Notes under the pieces: model-generated
What the model saw: only the letters and a program-made list of their open reading frames with translations
Database searches by the model: none
What the model was told of the DNA's origin: nothing
Shown here: piece by piece, positions 25,552 to 34,494 of the stretch
Layout: the number at the start of each line of letters is the position of its first letter
Numbering within the stretch: position 1 is the stretch's first letter
Translations under genes and position numbers: made by a program
Assembly (NCBI GenBank): GCA_002011735.1
Contig: MTOQ01000070.1
Span: forward strand, 21,912-70,334
Direction: 5' to 3'
Length of the DNA: 48,423 nucleotides
Source of the DNA: Nitrospirae bacterium JdFR-81
GTDB taxonomy: Bacteria > Nitrospirota > Thermodesulfovibrionia > UBA6902

Positions 25552-25794
25552 TCAGAACTCTATATGTAAGAGTGTAACGAGTAGTATGTAACAGAGAATG
25601 ACAGCGATAAGACCGATGTTTACACCGAGTGCAAGTGCACCAAGAAACCTGAGATACCCCTCCGCCCTTTCGGTGATCGTCACCCTTCCATCTATAAAGC
25701 CCTCCCTTGCCTCAAGCTGTGTAAGCTCGTCAATTACATTCTCCTCCTCGATCCTTTCGATCACCGCCTTCACATCCTCCCACTGATATCCCAT
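25552..25794 (-). CDS. Small membrane protein of unknown function (80 aa)
   Basis: A GTG at 25800 overlaps the Wzz-like stop as GTGA, but the ATG at 25794 is better placed behind GGAG and gives MGYQWEDVKAVIERIEEEN. The soluble part is acidic and helical; the C-terminal half (FLGALALGVNIGLIAVILCYILLVTLL) is one long or two short membrane helices. It is coupled to the chain-length gene upstream and to the 97-residue gene downstream. No family is recognised. Confidence 0.68.
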   Translation of the reverse strand: MGYQWEDVKAVIERIEEENVIDELTQLEAREGFIDGRVTITERAEGYLRFLGALALGVNIGLIAVILCYILLVTLLHIEF

Positions 25795-25796
25795 GC

Positions 25797-27170
25797 TCAC
25801 TCCTGCGAGAGTATCTCCTTTATAATCTTTGATCTTCTGACCCTTTTTGCCTCATACAGATAATCCACAAAGAAGGCATAGAATACCCCCCCTATCAGAC
25901 CACCCATGAGGGCCACCACTATATTGAGCCACAGCACGGGGAAGGAAGGGGTTGATGGTGGGGTCGCCTTCTCGACCACCACTACGAGCTGTATATCCCT
26001 GAAACGCTGCATCTCGGCCTCCTGGAGGTTCAGCTTGAGCTGCTCATAGACCTTCTTTAGCCTGTCCACATCGTCATTCAATCTCTCCCATTCAGCCTTT
26101 ATAGATGGCAGCCTTGATAGCCTTGAGTTGATCCTCTCTATCACCTCTTTGTAGCCCCTTAGAGAGGCATTGAGTGTATTCTTCTGGATTATTAGATTAA
26201 CGAGTTCCTGCCTGAGCTGTTCATAGAATGTGCCAGGAGTTTTTATCCTGGATGAGATAAGCCTCTGGATCTCTTCTTTAAGTCTGTCAGATATAACATT
26301 GTACTGGTTCCTCAACATAACCATGTCGGGATGACTCTCGGTCAATTCAACAGATGAGGCTGCAATCTGGGCGGATAGGTCTGCAAGCCTCTTCTGGAAA
26401 TACTCTATCAAGGGGTTTGTCAGGGAATACTGCTGAACTGATAACAGCTCTTCCTCCTGACCAAGTTGATCTGAAACCGCCTTGATCTTCTCTTCATTCT
26501 CCTTTAGCTGGACCATTATGGCCTCCAGTTTATTCTGGAATGAGGTTCTTTGAGATGTAAGGCTCTTTATCTCCTCATCAATGGAGACCACCCTGTTACG
26601 CTCCTCAAACTCTTTTAATCTTTCCATAGCCTGAGTAATCTCTCCCTTTATCTCCTCTATCCGCCTTTTTATCAGTTGCCTGTCGGCTTCAAGGTTTGAA
26701 ATGGAGGCGTTTAATAAAAACCTGTTGAAATGTCTGACATAGGCATTGGCAATCTCGGCAGCAAGCTCGGGGTCTCTATCCCTGCTGTATATGCTTATCA
26801 TATTCTCGGGTGTTATTTGAAAATCAATATCAGAACGCAGAAGTTTATCCAGCCTCTTTTCAGGAAATTCCTCATGCACAAGCCTGGCAAGGTGTTTACT
26901 CTTCAATATCCCGATATATGGGGAGAGGACGTCCTTCTTTGAAACAGGCTGTCTCGTATCTATGGCAAGCCTGTCCATGGCATCTGGTGAGAGATAGGAG
27001 AGCGCCTGTGATGCACTGGGCACATAGATTGTGGCCCTTGCCTCGTATACGGGTTTAATCATCTTACTCAGAATGATCGCCGTTATTACAGCGACTACTG
27101 TTACAGATACAATCTCCCTCTTTCTCCTGTAAAGGATTATCCAGTAATCAAGCAGTGTCTTCTCTCCCAT
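25797..27170 (-). CDS. Wzz/GNVR-type polysaccharide chain-length protein
   Basis: This is a polysaccharide co-polymerase of 457 residues. A first membrane helix (about 17-38; VSVTVVAVITAIILSKMI) is followed by the Wzz fold (YEARATIYVPS) and a long periplasmic coiled-coil region (about 160-400; EEKIKAVSDQLGQEEELL and similar). A Pro-rich stretch (EKATPPSTPSFP) and a second helix (WLNIVVALMGGLIGGVFYAFF) follow. Such proteins set the length of Wzy-made chains or assist export. There is no fused tyrosine kinase (no Walker A), so it is the kinase-free type. It lies between the phosphodiesterase and two small membrane proteins in one operon. Confidence 0.92.
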   Translation of the reverse strand: MGEKTLLDYWIILYRRKREIVSVTVVAVITAIILSKMIKPVYEARATIYVPSASQALSYLSPDAMDRLAIDTRQPVSKKDVLSPYIGILKSKHLARLVHEEFPEKRLDKLLRSDIDFQITPENMISIYSRDRDPELAAEIANAYVRHFNRFLLNASISNLEADRQLIKRRIEEIKGEITQAMERLKEFEERNRVVSIDEEIKSLTSQRTSFQNKLEAIMVQLKENEEKIKAVSDQLGQEEELLSVQQYSLTNPLIEYFQKRLADLSAQIAASSVELTESHPDMVMLRNQYNVISDRLKEEIQRLISSRIKTPGTFYEQLRQELVNLIIQKNTLNASLRGYKEVIERINSRLSRLPSIKAEWERLNDDVDRLKKVYEQLKLNLQEAEMQRFRDIQLVVVVEKATPPSTPSFPVLWLNIVVALMGGLIGGVFYAFFVDYLYEAKRVRRSKIIKEILSQE

Positions 27171-27209
27171 GACTTTAAAAGGTCTGTTTAGAATTAACCT
27201 ATATTATGT

Positions 27210-28808
27210 TCACATATAACCTAAATCTTCAAGCCTCTCCCTGACAAGTGCTTCGTCATCACGAGAAAGACCCTCCCCTCCGACCCCTCGTTCTCCTGAA
27301 TATTCGACCTTCTTCACCTCAGGTGGCTTATAAAAGACCTCTTCAAGGACCCTCCCATCCATATAGTCAGGTATCTCTGTCCCCAAGAGGGCAAGAACCG
27401 TTGGGGCTATATCCATAATACTGCATTTGACCCCCTGAATCGGCCTCACATTCTTCCCCCATATCGTTATTATCCCATCAATGGCATGCCCTCCTGTATT
27501 TTCATGCTTATGATCTACATCCATAAAGACACTGCCTCTGAAGAGACCCGGCGTGAAGGAGAAATCCCCCGCAGGCTCCACAAATAGATACGGCATTGAT
27601 TCCAAAAATGACCCGTGGAATACCTCATCTCTCATATAAAGGCGATTTATAACCCTTTCTCCTGTCTCCGGATCCTTAAGTCCTGTGAGGGAATCGATCA
27701 CCTCTTCTACAAAATCTTTACCTTCTATCAATTTATCATTGAAGAAGAGATTACCGAAGTGGCATCCATTCCTCATATATACAGGCAACCTCTCGTATAC
27801 CTCGTGTCTTGAGGTATATCTGGCGATCAGATTCCTCCTCATCCTGAGATCAATCCCGAGAAGATCATATATCTTATACCTGACGCCATGAGAGTCTATA
27901 CCCTCAATAAATCTCTTCATCTTCCCTAACTTAAGTATCCTCCTCTTTCTTGGAAGCATCTTTATATACCCCTTCTTATATAGAAAGGTATTGAGTGATA
28001 CAGTCTTTTTGATTAATTTAAAGCCATGGTCTGAGAAGAGGATGACCGTTGTACTGTCATCTGTATTCTCCACAAGTCTCCCGATCTCTCTGTCCATTGA
28101 TTCGTAAAATCTTGCAACCTTATCATACATCTCCTCTGAAAAGAGGGGAGACTCTCTATCAAGGAAGTGGAAATAGCCATGTTGAACCGCATCCAGCGAC
28201 TGATTATGGACTATCACGAGGTCCCAGTCATGCTTATCCATGAGCATCCTTGCAACCTTGTATCGTACAGATTCCACCTCGATAAAGTTCTCCATTATCC
28301 TCTCCACAGGTTGATGCATCTTCTGCTTTAAGGATTGACCGAGTATCCTGTAATTGGTATCCTTGAGGATGTTATAAAATACCTCCTCTGGATACACAAA
28401 CCCTGGATATACCTTTGGTGCTAAAAAACCTGATATTACCACTCCTCTTCTCAGACGGGGTGGGGGATAGGTAAGGGGCACATTGATACTTATCACATCC
28501 TTACCCATGTCACTCGCTATCTCCAGGAAACTCCTGTGCACAAGAAATACAGAACTCACCAGCCTGTTCTCTCCTGTTTCAGGCTGATATAAGCGAAAAT
28601 CGATGATCCCGTGTTTGCCAGGGTTTACCCCTGTATGGAAGCTGGCAAAGGCAGAGGGTGTAAGTGGGGGTATGGTGGAATGGAGGATACCGCTTGCCCC
28701 GGAAGAGACAAGTTTGTGGATATTAGGGAGCCTTCCTTCTTCTATCATGGGCCCGAGGACCCTCCATGTGGCGCCATCTATCCCTATCATCAAGACCCTG
28801 TTTTTCAT
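27210..28808 (-). CDS. Type I phosphodiesterase / nucleotide pyrophosphatase (alkaline phosphatase superfamily)
   Basis: The 532-residue product has an alkaline-phosphatase-superfamily fold. Metal site one appears as MIGIDGATW (Asp11), the nucleophile region as STIPPLTPSAFASFHTG (Thr50 or Ser52), and later metal ligands as VILFSDHGF and GGHAIDGIITIWG. There is no signal peptide, so it is probably cytoplasmic unless exported otherwise. The family hydrolyses phosphodiesters or transfers phospho-groups; in surface-glycan clusters such proteins are frequent but rarely characterised. It sits between the Wzz-like protein and the Wzy/ligase gene. Its C-terminus ends with a charged tail (RERLEDLGYM), seen in related proteins. 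Confidence 0.88.
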   Translation of the reverse strand: MKNRVLMIGIDGATWRVLGPMIEEGRLPNIHKLVSSGASGILHSTIPPLTPSAFASFHTGVNPGKHGIIDFRLYQPETGENRLVSSVFLVHRSFLEIASDMGKDVISINVPLTYPPPRLRRGVVISGFLAPKVYPGFVYPEEVFYNILKDTNYRILGQSLKQKMHQPVERIMENFIEVESVRYKVARMLMDKHDWDLVIVHNQSLDAVQHGYFHFLDRESPLFSEEMYDKVARFYESMDREIGRLVENTDDSTTVILFSDHGFKLIKKTVSLNTFLYKKGYIKMLPRKRRILKLGKMKRFIEGIDSHGVRYKIYDLLGIDLRMRRNLIARYTSRHEVYERLPVYMRNGCHFGNLFFNDKLIEGKDFVEEVIDSLTGLKDPETGERVINRLYMRDEVFHGSFLESMPYLFVEPAGDFSFTPGLFRGSVFMDVDHKHENTGGHAIDGIITIWGKNVRPIQGVKCSIMDIAPTVLALLGTEIPDYMDGRVLEEVFYKPPEVKKVEYSGERGVGGEGLSRDDEALVRERLEDLGYM

Positions 28809-28818
28809 CTTGGTAACC

Positions 28819-30273
28819 TTAGATCTGCCGTGGATATCCTCCCCTGTCGATCCTCTTAGTATAGTAATGATATATTAACACGGCCGAGGGGGCTATTATA
28901 TAGATAAAATACCCGTGCCCCATAAAGCCTGTCATGAACTGGATCGAGATGAGATAGGCTGATATACCTGAGATCATCCCGAGGGTGATAACCTTGATCA
29001 TGTCATCCCTGAAAAAGATTGCAGGCAGGAGCCTGAAATATATGAGCACAAAACTGAATGAATATAATACAAAGCCTATCAGACCTGTGTTGACGATCGA
29101 GAGTATAAAGGCATTGTGGGCAGGCCAGTTATGCACATTTGCTGTAAGACGCGATCCCTTCCCGATCCCTCCACCTATAAACAGATGCCTGTCGATCTTC
29201 TCGATCGACTCCTTGGCGAGTGTAAGTCTATCCTGAAGGTCTCCTCCAAGTTTTATCTCCTCATACACCATCTGCTGCACATTCTCTGCAAGGCCCGTGA
29301 TAAGTCCGAATGCTATGATAAACAATAAAGCAACTGCAGAATGGATAACCAGGTATGGCCGCCTTATATATGTAAACATCACAATACCTGCCACTGCTCC
29401 GATCCAGCTTGGTCGTGAATATGTGAACAACAGGGCCACTGACATCAGGGCAAGACATAATAGGTAGGGTTTTAACTTAAAATGTCTCCTCATCCCTGGA
29501 TCGATCAGGAACAGCAACAGGATGGGGATGGTGAAAGAGAGGATCCTTGCAAATGCCTGTGGATAGCCAAAGAAGGCAGGGGGCCTCAGTATACGACCAA
29601 AAAATGTATTCTGGAACATCAGATCAAGTGCCCTGGCCGAAACATTCCCGAGTATAAGCATATGAGCGGTTAAAAACAGCACCTCCTGGATGATTGCGAT
29701 CAGAGAGGACAGGGCAAGGATGATGAATAGGGATTTGAACAGCCATATGAGGTTATCAAGCCTTCTCACAAGGTTTATTAATATGAATCCATAAACAATG
29801 GTCTTTGTAATCCTGAGAAGGACCACAAGACTCTCTGGGCCACCATTTATCACCGATAACATGAGGGATAACACGATCAATATCACGATGAGTTGTAAAG
29901 GGGTATTCAGCACAATCATGCCGTCCTCTCTTATATCAAGCAACCAGAGGAGGATAAAGGCAAGGATGAATATATCCAGGATATCAATAAAACCGATGGA
30001 GATCGCCTTAAACTGCGGGGATGCAACGAGCAGGGTGATAAGAATCCTTTCTCTCGCTGAATAAATGTGATCTTTAAACCGTGCACAAATGATTATGGTA
30101 AGGATTATCGTTATAAAAAAGATGGTGGTAAGCTCAAATGGGTAAAGCCTCAATAGTCTGTATCCCCCTATCTGCAGGTTCACTGTATTGTCGGCCCATA
30201 TGGAGAGGAGGGGATCAAAGGCCACCATTAATCCTATGGATATACCCATGATGATGGGGATTAATGCATTCAT
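28819..30273 (-). CDS. O-antigen polymerase/ligase-like membrane protein (Wzy/WaaL superfamily)
   Basis: The protein has 484 residues and about eleven hydrophobic segments. The Wzy_C signature is in the C-terminal third: IDRHLFIGGGIGKGSRL, then HNWPAHNAFILSIVNTGLIGFVLYSF. The His and Asn of the large periplasmic loop match the ligase/polymerase pattern. It would join lipid-linked repeat units or attach the finished chain. The start overlaps the GH39-like gene stop as ATGA and the gene runs 10 bases before the phosphodiesterase. A second family member with TPRs lies at 17510-19456, so one of the two may be polymerase and the other ligase; sequence alone does not decide. Confidence 0.88.
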   Translation of the reverse strand: MNALIPIIMGISIGLMVAFDPLLSIWADNTVNLQIGGYRLLRLYPFELTTIFFITIILTIIICARFKDHIYSARERILITLLVASPQFKAISIGFIDILDIFILAFILLWLLDIREDGMIVLNTPLQLIVILIVLSLMLSVINGGPESLVVLLRITKTIVYGFILINLVRRLDNLIWLFKSLFIILALSSLIAIIQEVLFLTAHMLILGNVSARALDLMFQNTFFGRILRPPAFFGYPQAFARILSFTIPILLLFLIDPGMRRHFKLKPYLLCLALMSVALLFTYSRPSWIGAVAGIVMFTYIRRPYLVIHSAVALLFIIAFGLITGLAENVQQMVYEEIKLGGDLQDRLTLAKESIEKIDRHLFIGGGIGKGSRLTANVHNWPAHNAFILSIVNTGLIGFVLYSFSFVLIYFRLLPAIFFRDDMIKVITLGMISGISAYLISIQFMTGFMGHGYFIYIIAPSAVLIYHYYTKRIDRGGYPRQI

Positions 30274-32459
30274 GTGCCAAACCCTCTGATCACGATCAAA
30301 AGCACGGTATTTGGTTTTACCTTTAGATCTATTACGAGCCTCCCATCCTTAACATCCCCATATATCCTTCTCACAGAGCCCTCCAATGACACCCCATTGA
30401 TAGAGTTTATATCATCGACCTGACTGAAATATTTCCTGTGATATTCCCTCATTAATTCCCTGAGATTAATCTTGACTCTGTGCCTCTTTCTAATCTCTTT
30501 CAGGCAATCTTTCCTTTGCCAGGAGGGGCAATCTCTGAGATCTGATATTATCCTTTCCACCTCTTTCAGGCCATAACCCATCCTCAATAAATAACCCCTC
30601 AGGGCATCTTCCCGGGCCTTAATCCTTGCCCTCCTGACCTTCCTGTCGATCAGACCTCCTATCCCGCAGGGGGTATCGGTAGGGCTTGGCTCTGTTGATT
30701 TGTTCAGTCTGCATGCATTGGCATTATCACTGTCTATCCTATAAATATCAATGGATACCCGTCCATCATAGGGTAGTTTAATATACCTCAGGGTCACCCT
30801 CCTCTCAAGGACATTATCTGAGATATACCTGTAAATCCTGGCAGATAACCCTTTGCCCTTATAGCCGGCCCTGTGCTCAATAATACACCTTCCTGGGTCT
30901 TTTGAAAGAAGGCACTTATAACCATCAATAACAGGCTTTAACATCAATCTTTTATCAGCATGGATCCCCTCAACACACTCCTCAAACAACCTTATTCTCT
31001 GTCTGCCCTTTTTCCTGCCTATACACCTTTCTACTTCGGTCAGGGCATTATAGACGTCCATATACCCCTCCACCCTTAACATCTCCTTCAGGTAGGGATG
31101 AAGAATCTTTATATCCGAGGGACTGAAATTAGCTATGATCGTCCTTACCTCTTTCGTGCCACCATCAATCACCGAGACAGCGGTTATCCTCTTGTCAGAG
31201 GATGGACGGGTATCCAGTACCCTAATGGACTCCCTGCGGGGGCCTGACAACATGGATACCACCCTGAAGGCATTGTATGATGGCTTTACTATGCCATCCC
31301 TTGTAAACAGTGACCAGTCACCAATAAATGAGGCACCCTTCCGCTCCTTTGACACCCTCCTTTCCTTCAGTGGATTCCTTACATTGAAGTCGTGTCCTGC
31401 CCAGTCAATGCCGGCAACCCACATATTGTAGAGGGTATTAACTATATATGCAGCGTCCTCCTCTGTATCAAGATAATCTGCAGGATATCCACCTGCATGC
31501 ATAGACCAGTATGTCCAGTCAGATGGATAAAGGGATATCTTTCCCTCCTTAAGACCTGACGCCCTTATCCATTCTCTGAGTGTTGAGACCTGTCTCTGTC
31601 CTATATCTACAGGGACGGGCCTGAAGGAGTGCCAATTTATAAAGTCAAGAGGGATGTCCTTCCTGCCAACATACTGTAAAAAATTGTATAACATTGGCGA
31701 TTCACCACCATCTGCCCAGCCCTCCTTCTGACATATCCTCCTGATCCTCTTCGGGTATCTATCGCATTGGGCCTTCCTGGCCCTTACAGACCACACCCCG
31801 ATACCACCAACCAGTATCCTCTTGTCCACGCCTTTGACTGCCTTTGCGGCGGTCTCATAGTATCTGAAAAAAGACCTCTCGGTTCCTGCCCAGTCTCTGT
31901 CATTCGGTTCATGACCAACATAGAAACCCAAGTTATGTATCTTTAACTCATTAAAGAGGAGGTTTACGGTATACTCAACCACCCTCCCCCATAAGCCATA
32001 GTCTCTTGGTGGAGAGACATTCATGACGGATATCTTCTGTGCCCGTGAGATGGACGACCTCATCGCAGGCCTTGAGGACAGCCATTTGGGCATGCCCCTT
32101 GGATCATACCCTATGATCAACCTTATACCCCTTTTCCTGACTGTATCAATAAGGAGTGAGGCAGGTGGTGAAAGAAAATATCTGCGCAGGTCTTCTTTAA
32201 AATCCCCGAAGTCTTTACTCTCTCTCAGGATTCTTGATATGGTGAACTGGATGGTGGAGGGACGGTTCTCCCTCAGGAATTTCTTGATTTTATATTCATC
32301 CCCTTCATCTATATATGTCAGCCATATGCTACTGCTGAATATCTCGGGCAGGTGCCCTATGGTGTGTGATGCGTCGATATAGATCTCATCAGCAAATGCA
32401 TTTATATTTAATAATAAGATGAGAAGCAGTAGACATATCGAGATAAGCCTCTTATGCAT
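30270..32459 (-). CDS. Secreted GH39-like glycoside hydrolase fold protein, possibly altered active site
   Basis: I use the ATG at 32459 (MHKRLISICLLLLILLL), which begins a signal peptide cleaved near AFA-DE (residues 21-24), giving 729 residues. A TIM barrel of GH39 type follows: FTISRIL, LIIGYDPRGMPKWLSSRP, then FYVGHEPNDRDW, where Glu184 fits the acid/base of W-N-E-P-N. The expected nucleophile region (T-E-W/F-N) aligns with LYPSDWTYW around residue 314, with Asp instead of Glu. The C-terminal 250 residues are basic and without a recognised domain. It may be an unusual hydrolase or a catalytically changed glycan-binding protein. The gene overlaps the GT2 by eight bases and the Wzy-like gene by four. 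Confidence 0.78.
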   Translation of the reverse strand: MHKRLISICLLLLILLLNINAFADEIYIDASHTIGHLPEIFSSSIWLTYIDEGDEYKIKKFLRENRPSTIQFTISRILRESKDFGDFKEDLRRYFLSPPASLLIDTVRKRGIRLIIGYDPRGMPKWLSSRPAMRSSISRAQKISVMNVSPPRDYGLWGRVVEYTVNLLFNELKIHNLGFYVGHEPNDRDWAGTERSFFRYYETAAKAVKGVDKRILVGGIGVWSVRARKAQCDRYPKRIRRICQKEGWADGGESPMLYNFLQYVGRKDIPLDFINWHSFRPVPVDIGQRQVSTLREWIRASGLKEGKISLYPSDWTYWSMHAGGYPADYLDTEEDAAYIVNTLYNMWVAGIDWAGHDFNVRNPLKERRVSKERKGASFIGDWSLFTRDGIVKPSYNAFRVVSMLSGPRRESIRVLDTRPSSDKRITAVSVIDGGTKEVRTIIANFSPSDIKILHPYLKEMLRVEGYMDVYNALTEVERCIGRKKGRQRIRLFEECVEGIHADKRLMLKPVIDGYKCLLSKDPGRCIIEHRAGYKGKGLSARIYRYISDNVLERRVTLRYIKLPYDGRVSIDIYRIDSDNANACRLNKSTEPSPTDTPCGIGGLIDRKVRRARIKAREDALRGYLLRMGYGLKEVERIISDLRDCPSWQRKDCLKEIRKRHRVKINLRELMREYHRKYFSQVDDINSINGVSLEGSVRRIYGDVKDGRLVIDLKVKPNTVLLIVIRGFGT

Positions 32460-33522
32460 CCCTGACGAGCCCATGGTTCATGAGGCCGTATTTATTTACT
32501 GATATATTCAATTGCAAGAAGGCCCTTTTCTTCAGGAGAAAATACTTTATCATCACCGAGCCATGATACATCTTTTGATAGACCTCCTTATAAGAGATCC
32601 TCGTCAACCTTTTGACAGAGGCCCTCTTCTCTCTTATGGAAGGAAGGTTCTGCAGGATATATAAGATTCCTTTTAATATGGCAAATGCCCTCTTTGGTCT
32701 GAGTGACAATATACTGATAATGATCGAAGAGGCCTCCAGTATCATTCTTGAAGGAAGGATAATGTATAATGGTCTTCCTGGTGTGTTCTTTAGCAGCATC
32801 AACAGACTGTTCCTATGGACATAATACATCCTCTCGATGCTGTCCCGTTTCAGATTCGGGGCCCCCTCATGATATATAACTGCCCGAGGTGTATAGACGA
32901 TCTTATATCCCAGAAGATGAATCCTCCACTGGAGGTCTATCTCCTCCATATATAAGAAGAAATCCTCATCAAACAGACCTGCCTCCATCAAGACACTCCT
33001 TCTTGCAAATAATGCCGCACCGCTACACCAGAATACCTCTATGGCATCATCATACTGACCCCTGTCAACCTCTACATGATCAAATATCCTCCCCCTTGCA
33101 AAGGGATAACCAAAGACATCCATCATCCCGCCACCGGCACTGCTGTGAAACAGCCTGCCCCCCCTCATATCAAGCATCTTGGGCTGAACAACGGCAACCC
33201 TTTCATCACCCAACGCAATCGAGAGCAGTGCCTCAATACATTGAGCATCCAGCGTGATGTCATTATTGAGGATAAAGACATACTCTCCCCTTGAGGCATT
33301 GATTCCTATATTGCAGGCCCGTGCAAATCCATAGTTTCTGCCGTTGTGTATATACTCATTCACAGGCACAGGGAATCCTGTGGAGACAGGGGAAGGGTTA
33401 TTGTCAACGACGATGACCTCGACATCCTTATATGTGGAGGATTTTATTGATTCAAGGCAGTTGACCAGGTATCTCACATCTCCATAGTGGATCACAACTA
33501 TGCTTACCAATGGGCTCTTCAT
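32452..33522 (-). CDS. Glycosyltransferase family 2 (rhamnosyltransferase-like)
   Basis: The start is taken at ATG 33522, since GTG at 33525 directly precedes it; the product has 356 residues. The GT-A fold starts VSIVVIHYGDVRYLVNCLESI, with DVEVIVVDNNPS, GFARACNIGINASRGEYVFILNND (the D-x-D equivalent in NND), PKMLDMRGG and an acceptor-side FFLYMEEIDLQWRIHLLGYKI motif with the ED-type base. This pattern is usual for rhamnosyl- and related transferases of O-antigen assembly. A basic C-terminal tail may contact the membrane. No ribosome site is obvious. The gap of 110 bases to the next gene upstream separates it from the deacetylase. Confidence 0.92.
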   Translation of the reverse strand: MKSPLVSIVVIHYGDVRYLVNCLESIKSSTYKDVEVIVVDNNPSPVSTGFPVPVNEYIHNGRNYGFARACNIGINASRGEYVFILNNDITLDAQCIEALLSIALGDERVAVVQPKMLDMRGGRLFHSSAGGGMMDVFGYPFARGRIFDHVEVDRGQYDDAIEVFWCSGAALFARRSVLMEAGLFDEDFFLYMEEIDLQWRIHLLGYKIVYTPRAVIYHEGAPNLKRDSIERMYYVHRNSLLMLLKNTPGRPLYIILPSRMILEASSIIISILSLRPKRAFAILKGILYILQNLPSIREKRASVKRLTRISYKEVYQKMYHGSVMIKYFLLKKRAFLQLNISVNKYGLMNHGLVRDA

Positions 33523-33632
33523 CACAAAGAATCGAGGTCAAATAAATAATAGGATCAAGCGTTTGTCTTCATAGTGCCTTAAGCATCTCGCTTCGAATCC
33601 TTGACCCCTTGAATCTTCGTCCACTTCCTTAT
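33523..33632. other. Short intergenic stretch with no clear gene
   Basis: I see no ORF or strong promoter here. On the minus strand it contains a repeated TCAAGG (in ATTCAAGGGGTCAAGG) and a possible weak TATTAT -10. It may hold the start signals of the GT2 operon. Confidence 0.3.
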
Positions 33633-34370
33633 CTATCCCTGCTGATTTAAGAGACTCGAGAACAATCTCATACACGGCTCATTCCCCTCGACACCACCAT
33701 CAAACAACACAAAACCCTCGGCAAATCTCATCTCTTTGGGGAGGGTGAAGGTTCTGAATCTGTTAAGCCCCTCAATACATGAGAGATAATCGTTATAATA
33801 TAACTCTGTATGATAACACCTGATAGCCTCCTTTTTCTTCTCTATCTCGGAGGTGATATCAACGAGGATATTGGGATAGAGGGCAACTATGACCTCATAA
33901 AAGATTACCCTCACACCGGTCTCTTTGAATATCCTCCATCCTATCACACTTGCTGTCCTATGATCGGGGTGCACCTCAAAGGGGGAGGGCACATAAATAA
34001 GATCAGGGGAAAAGCCTTTGATGGCCTGTCTCAATCTGTCTGTGATCTCCTCTGATACCGTTGCTACACCCCTGTCTTTATATCCCCAGAATTCATAATC
34101 CCTCACGCCAAGGATCATCAGTGCCTCACCGGCTGAGGCCCTCCTCAGGCTCACATACTCCTTTCCATATATACCATTAAAGTCACCACTGTCGCCATCG
34201 GTCAAAAATATCACCTTTACGCGGCTGCCTGAATTGACATGCTTTATAATAGAACCTCCACACCCCAGGGATTCATCATCAGGATGGGGGGCGATGACGA
34301 GTGTGTCAAATCTGGACAGATCTCTTACAGAATAAGGATAAATATCTGTCTCATTATGGGTTCTACTCAT
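33633..34370 (-). CDS. PIG-L/LmbE family deacetylase (second copy)
   Basis: This is a 245-residue zinc deacetylase. The metal motif APHPDDESLGCGGSI has His29, Asp31, Asp32 and Glu33, and a later EVHPDHRTAS provides the third ligand region. The FLTDGDSGDF segment is typical. There is no signal peptide. It is only distantly similar to the deacetylase at 20-787, so the two probably act on different glycan intermediates. A promoter with a very short leader is present just upstream (34387-34414), so this gene could begin the long minus-strand operon. Confidence 0.9.
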   Translation of the reverse strand: MSRTHNETDIYPYSVRDLSRFDTLVIAPHPDDESLGCGGSIIKHVNSGSRVKVIFLTDGDSGDFNGIYGKEYVSLRRASAGEALMILGVRDYEFWGYKDRGVATVSEEITDRLRQAIKGFSPDLIYVPSPFEVHPDHRTASVIGWRIFKETGVRVIFYEVIVALYPNILVDITSEIEKKKEAIRCYHTELYYNDYLSCIEGLNRFRTFTLPKEMRFAEGFVLFDGGVEGNEPCMRLFSSLLNQQG

Positions 34371-34386
34371 CCCTCTAATCCCAACA

Positions 34387-34414
34387 ATTATAACATTTTA
34401 ATCAGTGGAGGCAA
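34387..34414 (-). promoter_or_regulatory. Promoter of the PIG-L deacetylase gene
   Basis: On the minus strand TTGCCT (34409-34414) and TATAAT (34387-34392) are spaced by 16 bases. Transcription would start near 34380, leaving about ten bases, with GAGGG adjoining the ATG at 34370. Confidence 0.55.
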
Positions 34415-34450
34415 CAGGCAGGGCTGTAGAGGACAGGGAAGAGACCGATA

Positions 34451-34490
34451 AAAGAGAAGGCCCCTGTCTATGAGAGGGGTCCTCTCTTTT
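34451..34490 (-). terminator. Terminator of the module-bearing secreted protein gene
   Basis: AAAGAGAAGGCCCCT pairs with AGGGGTCCTCTCTTT across a nine-base loop; two positions are G-U type pairs. On the minus strand the stem ends in TCTCTTTTAT. It lies a few bases past the stop of 34495-35598 and ends before the deacetylase promoter. Confidence 0.72.
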
Positions 34491-34494
34491 ATAA

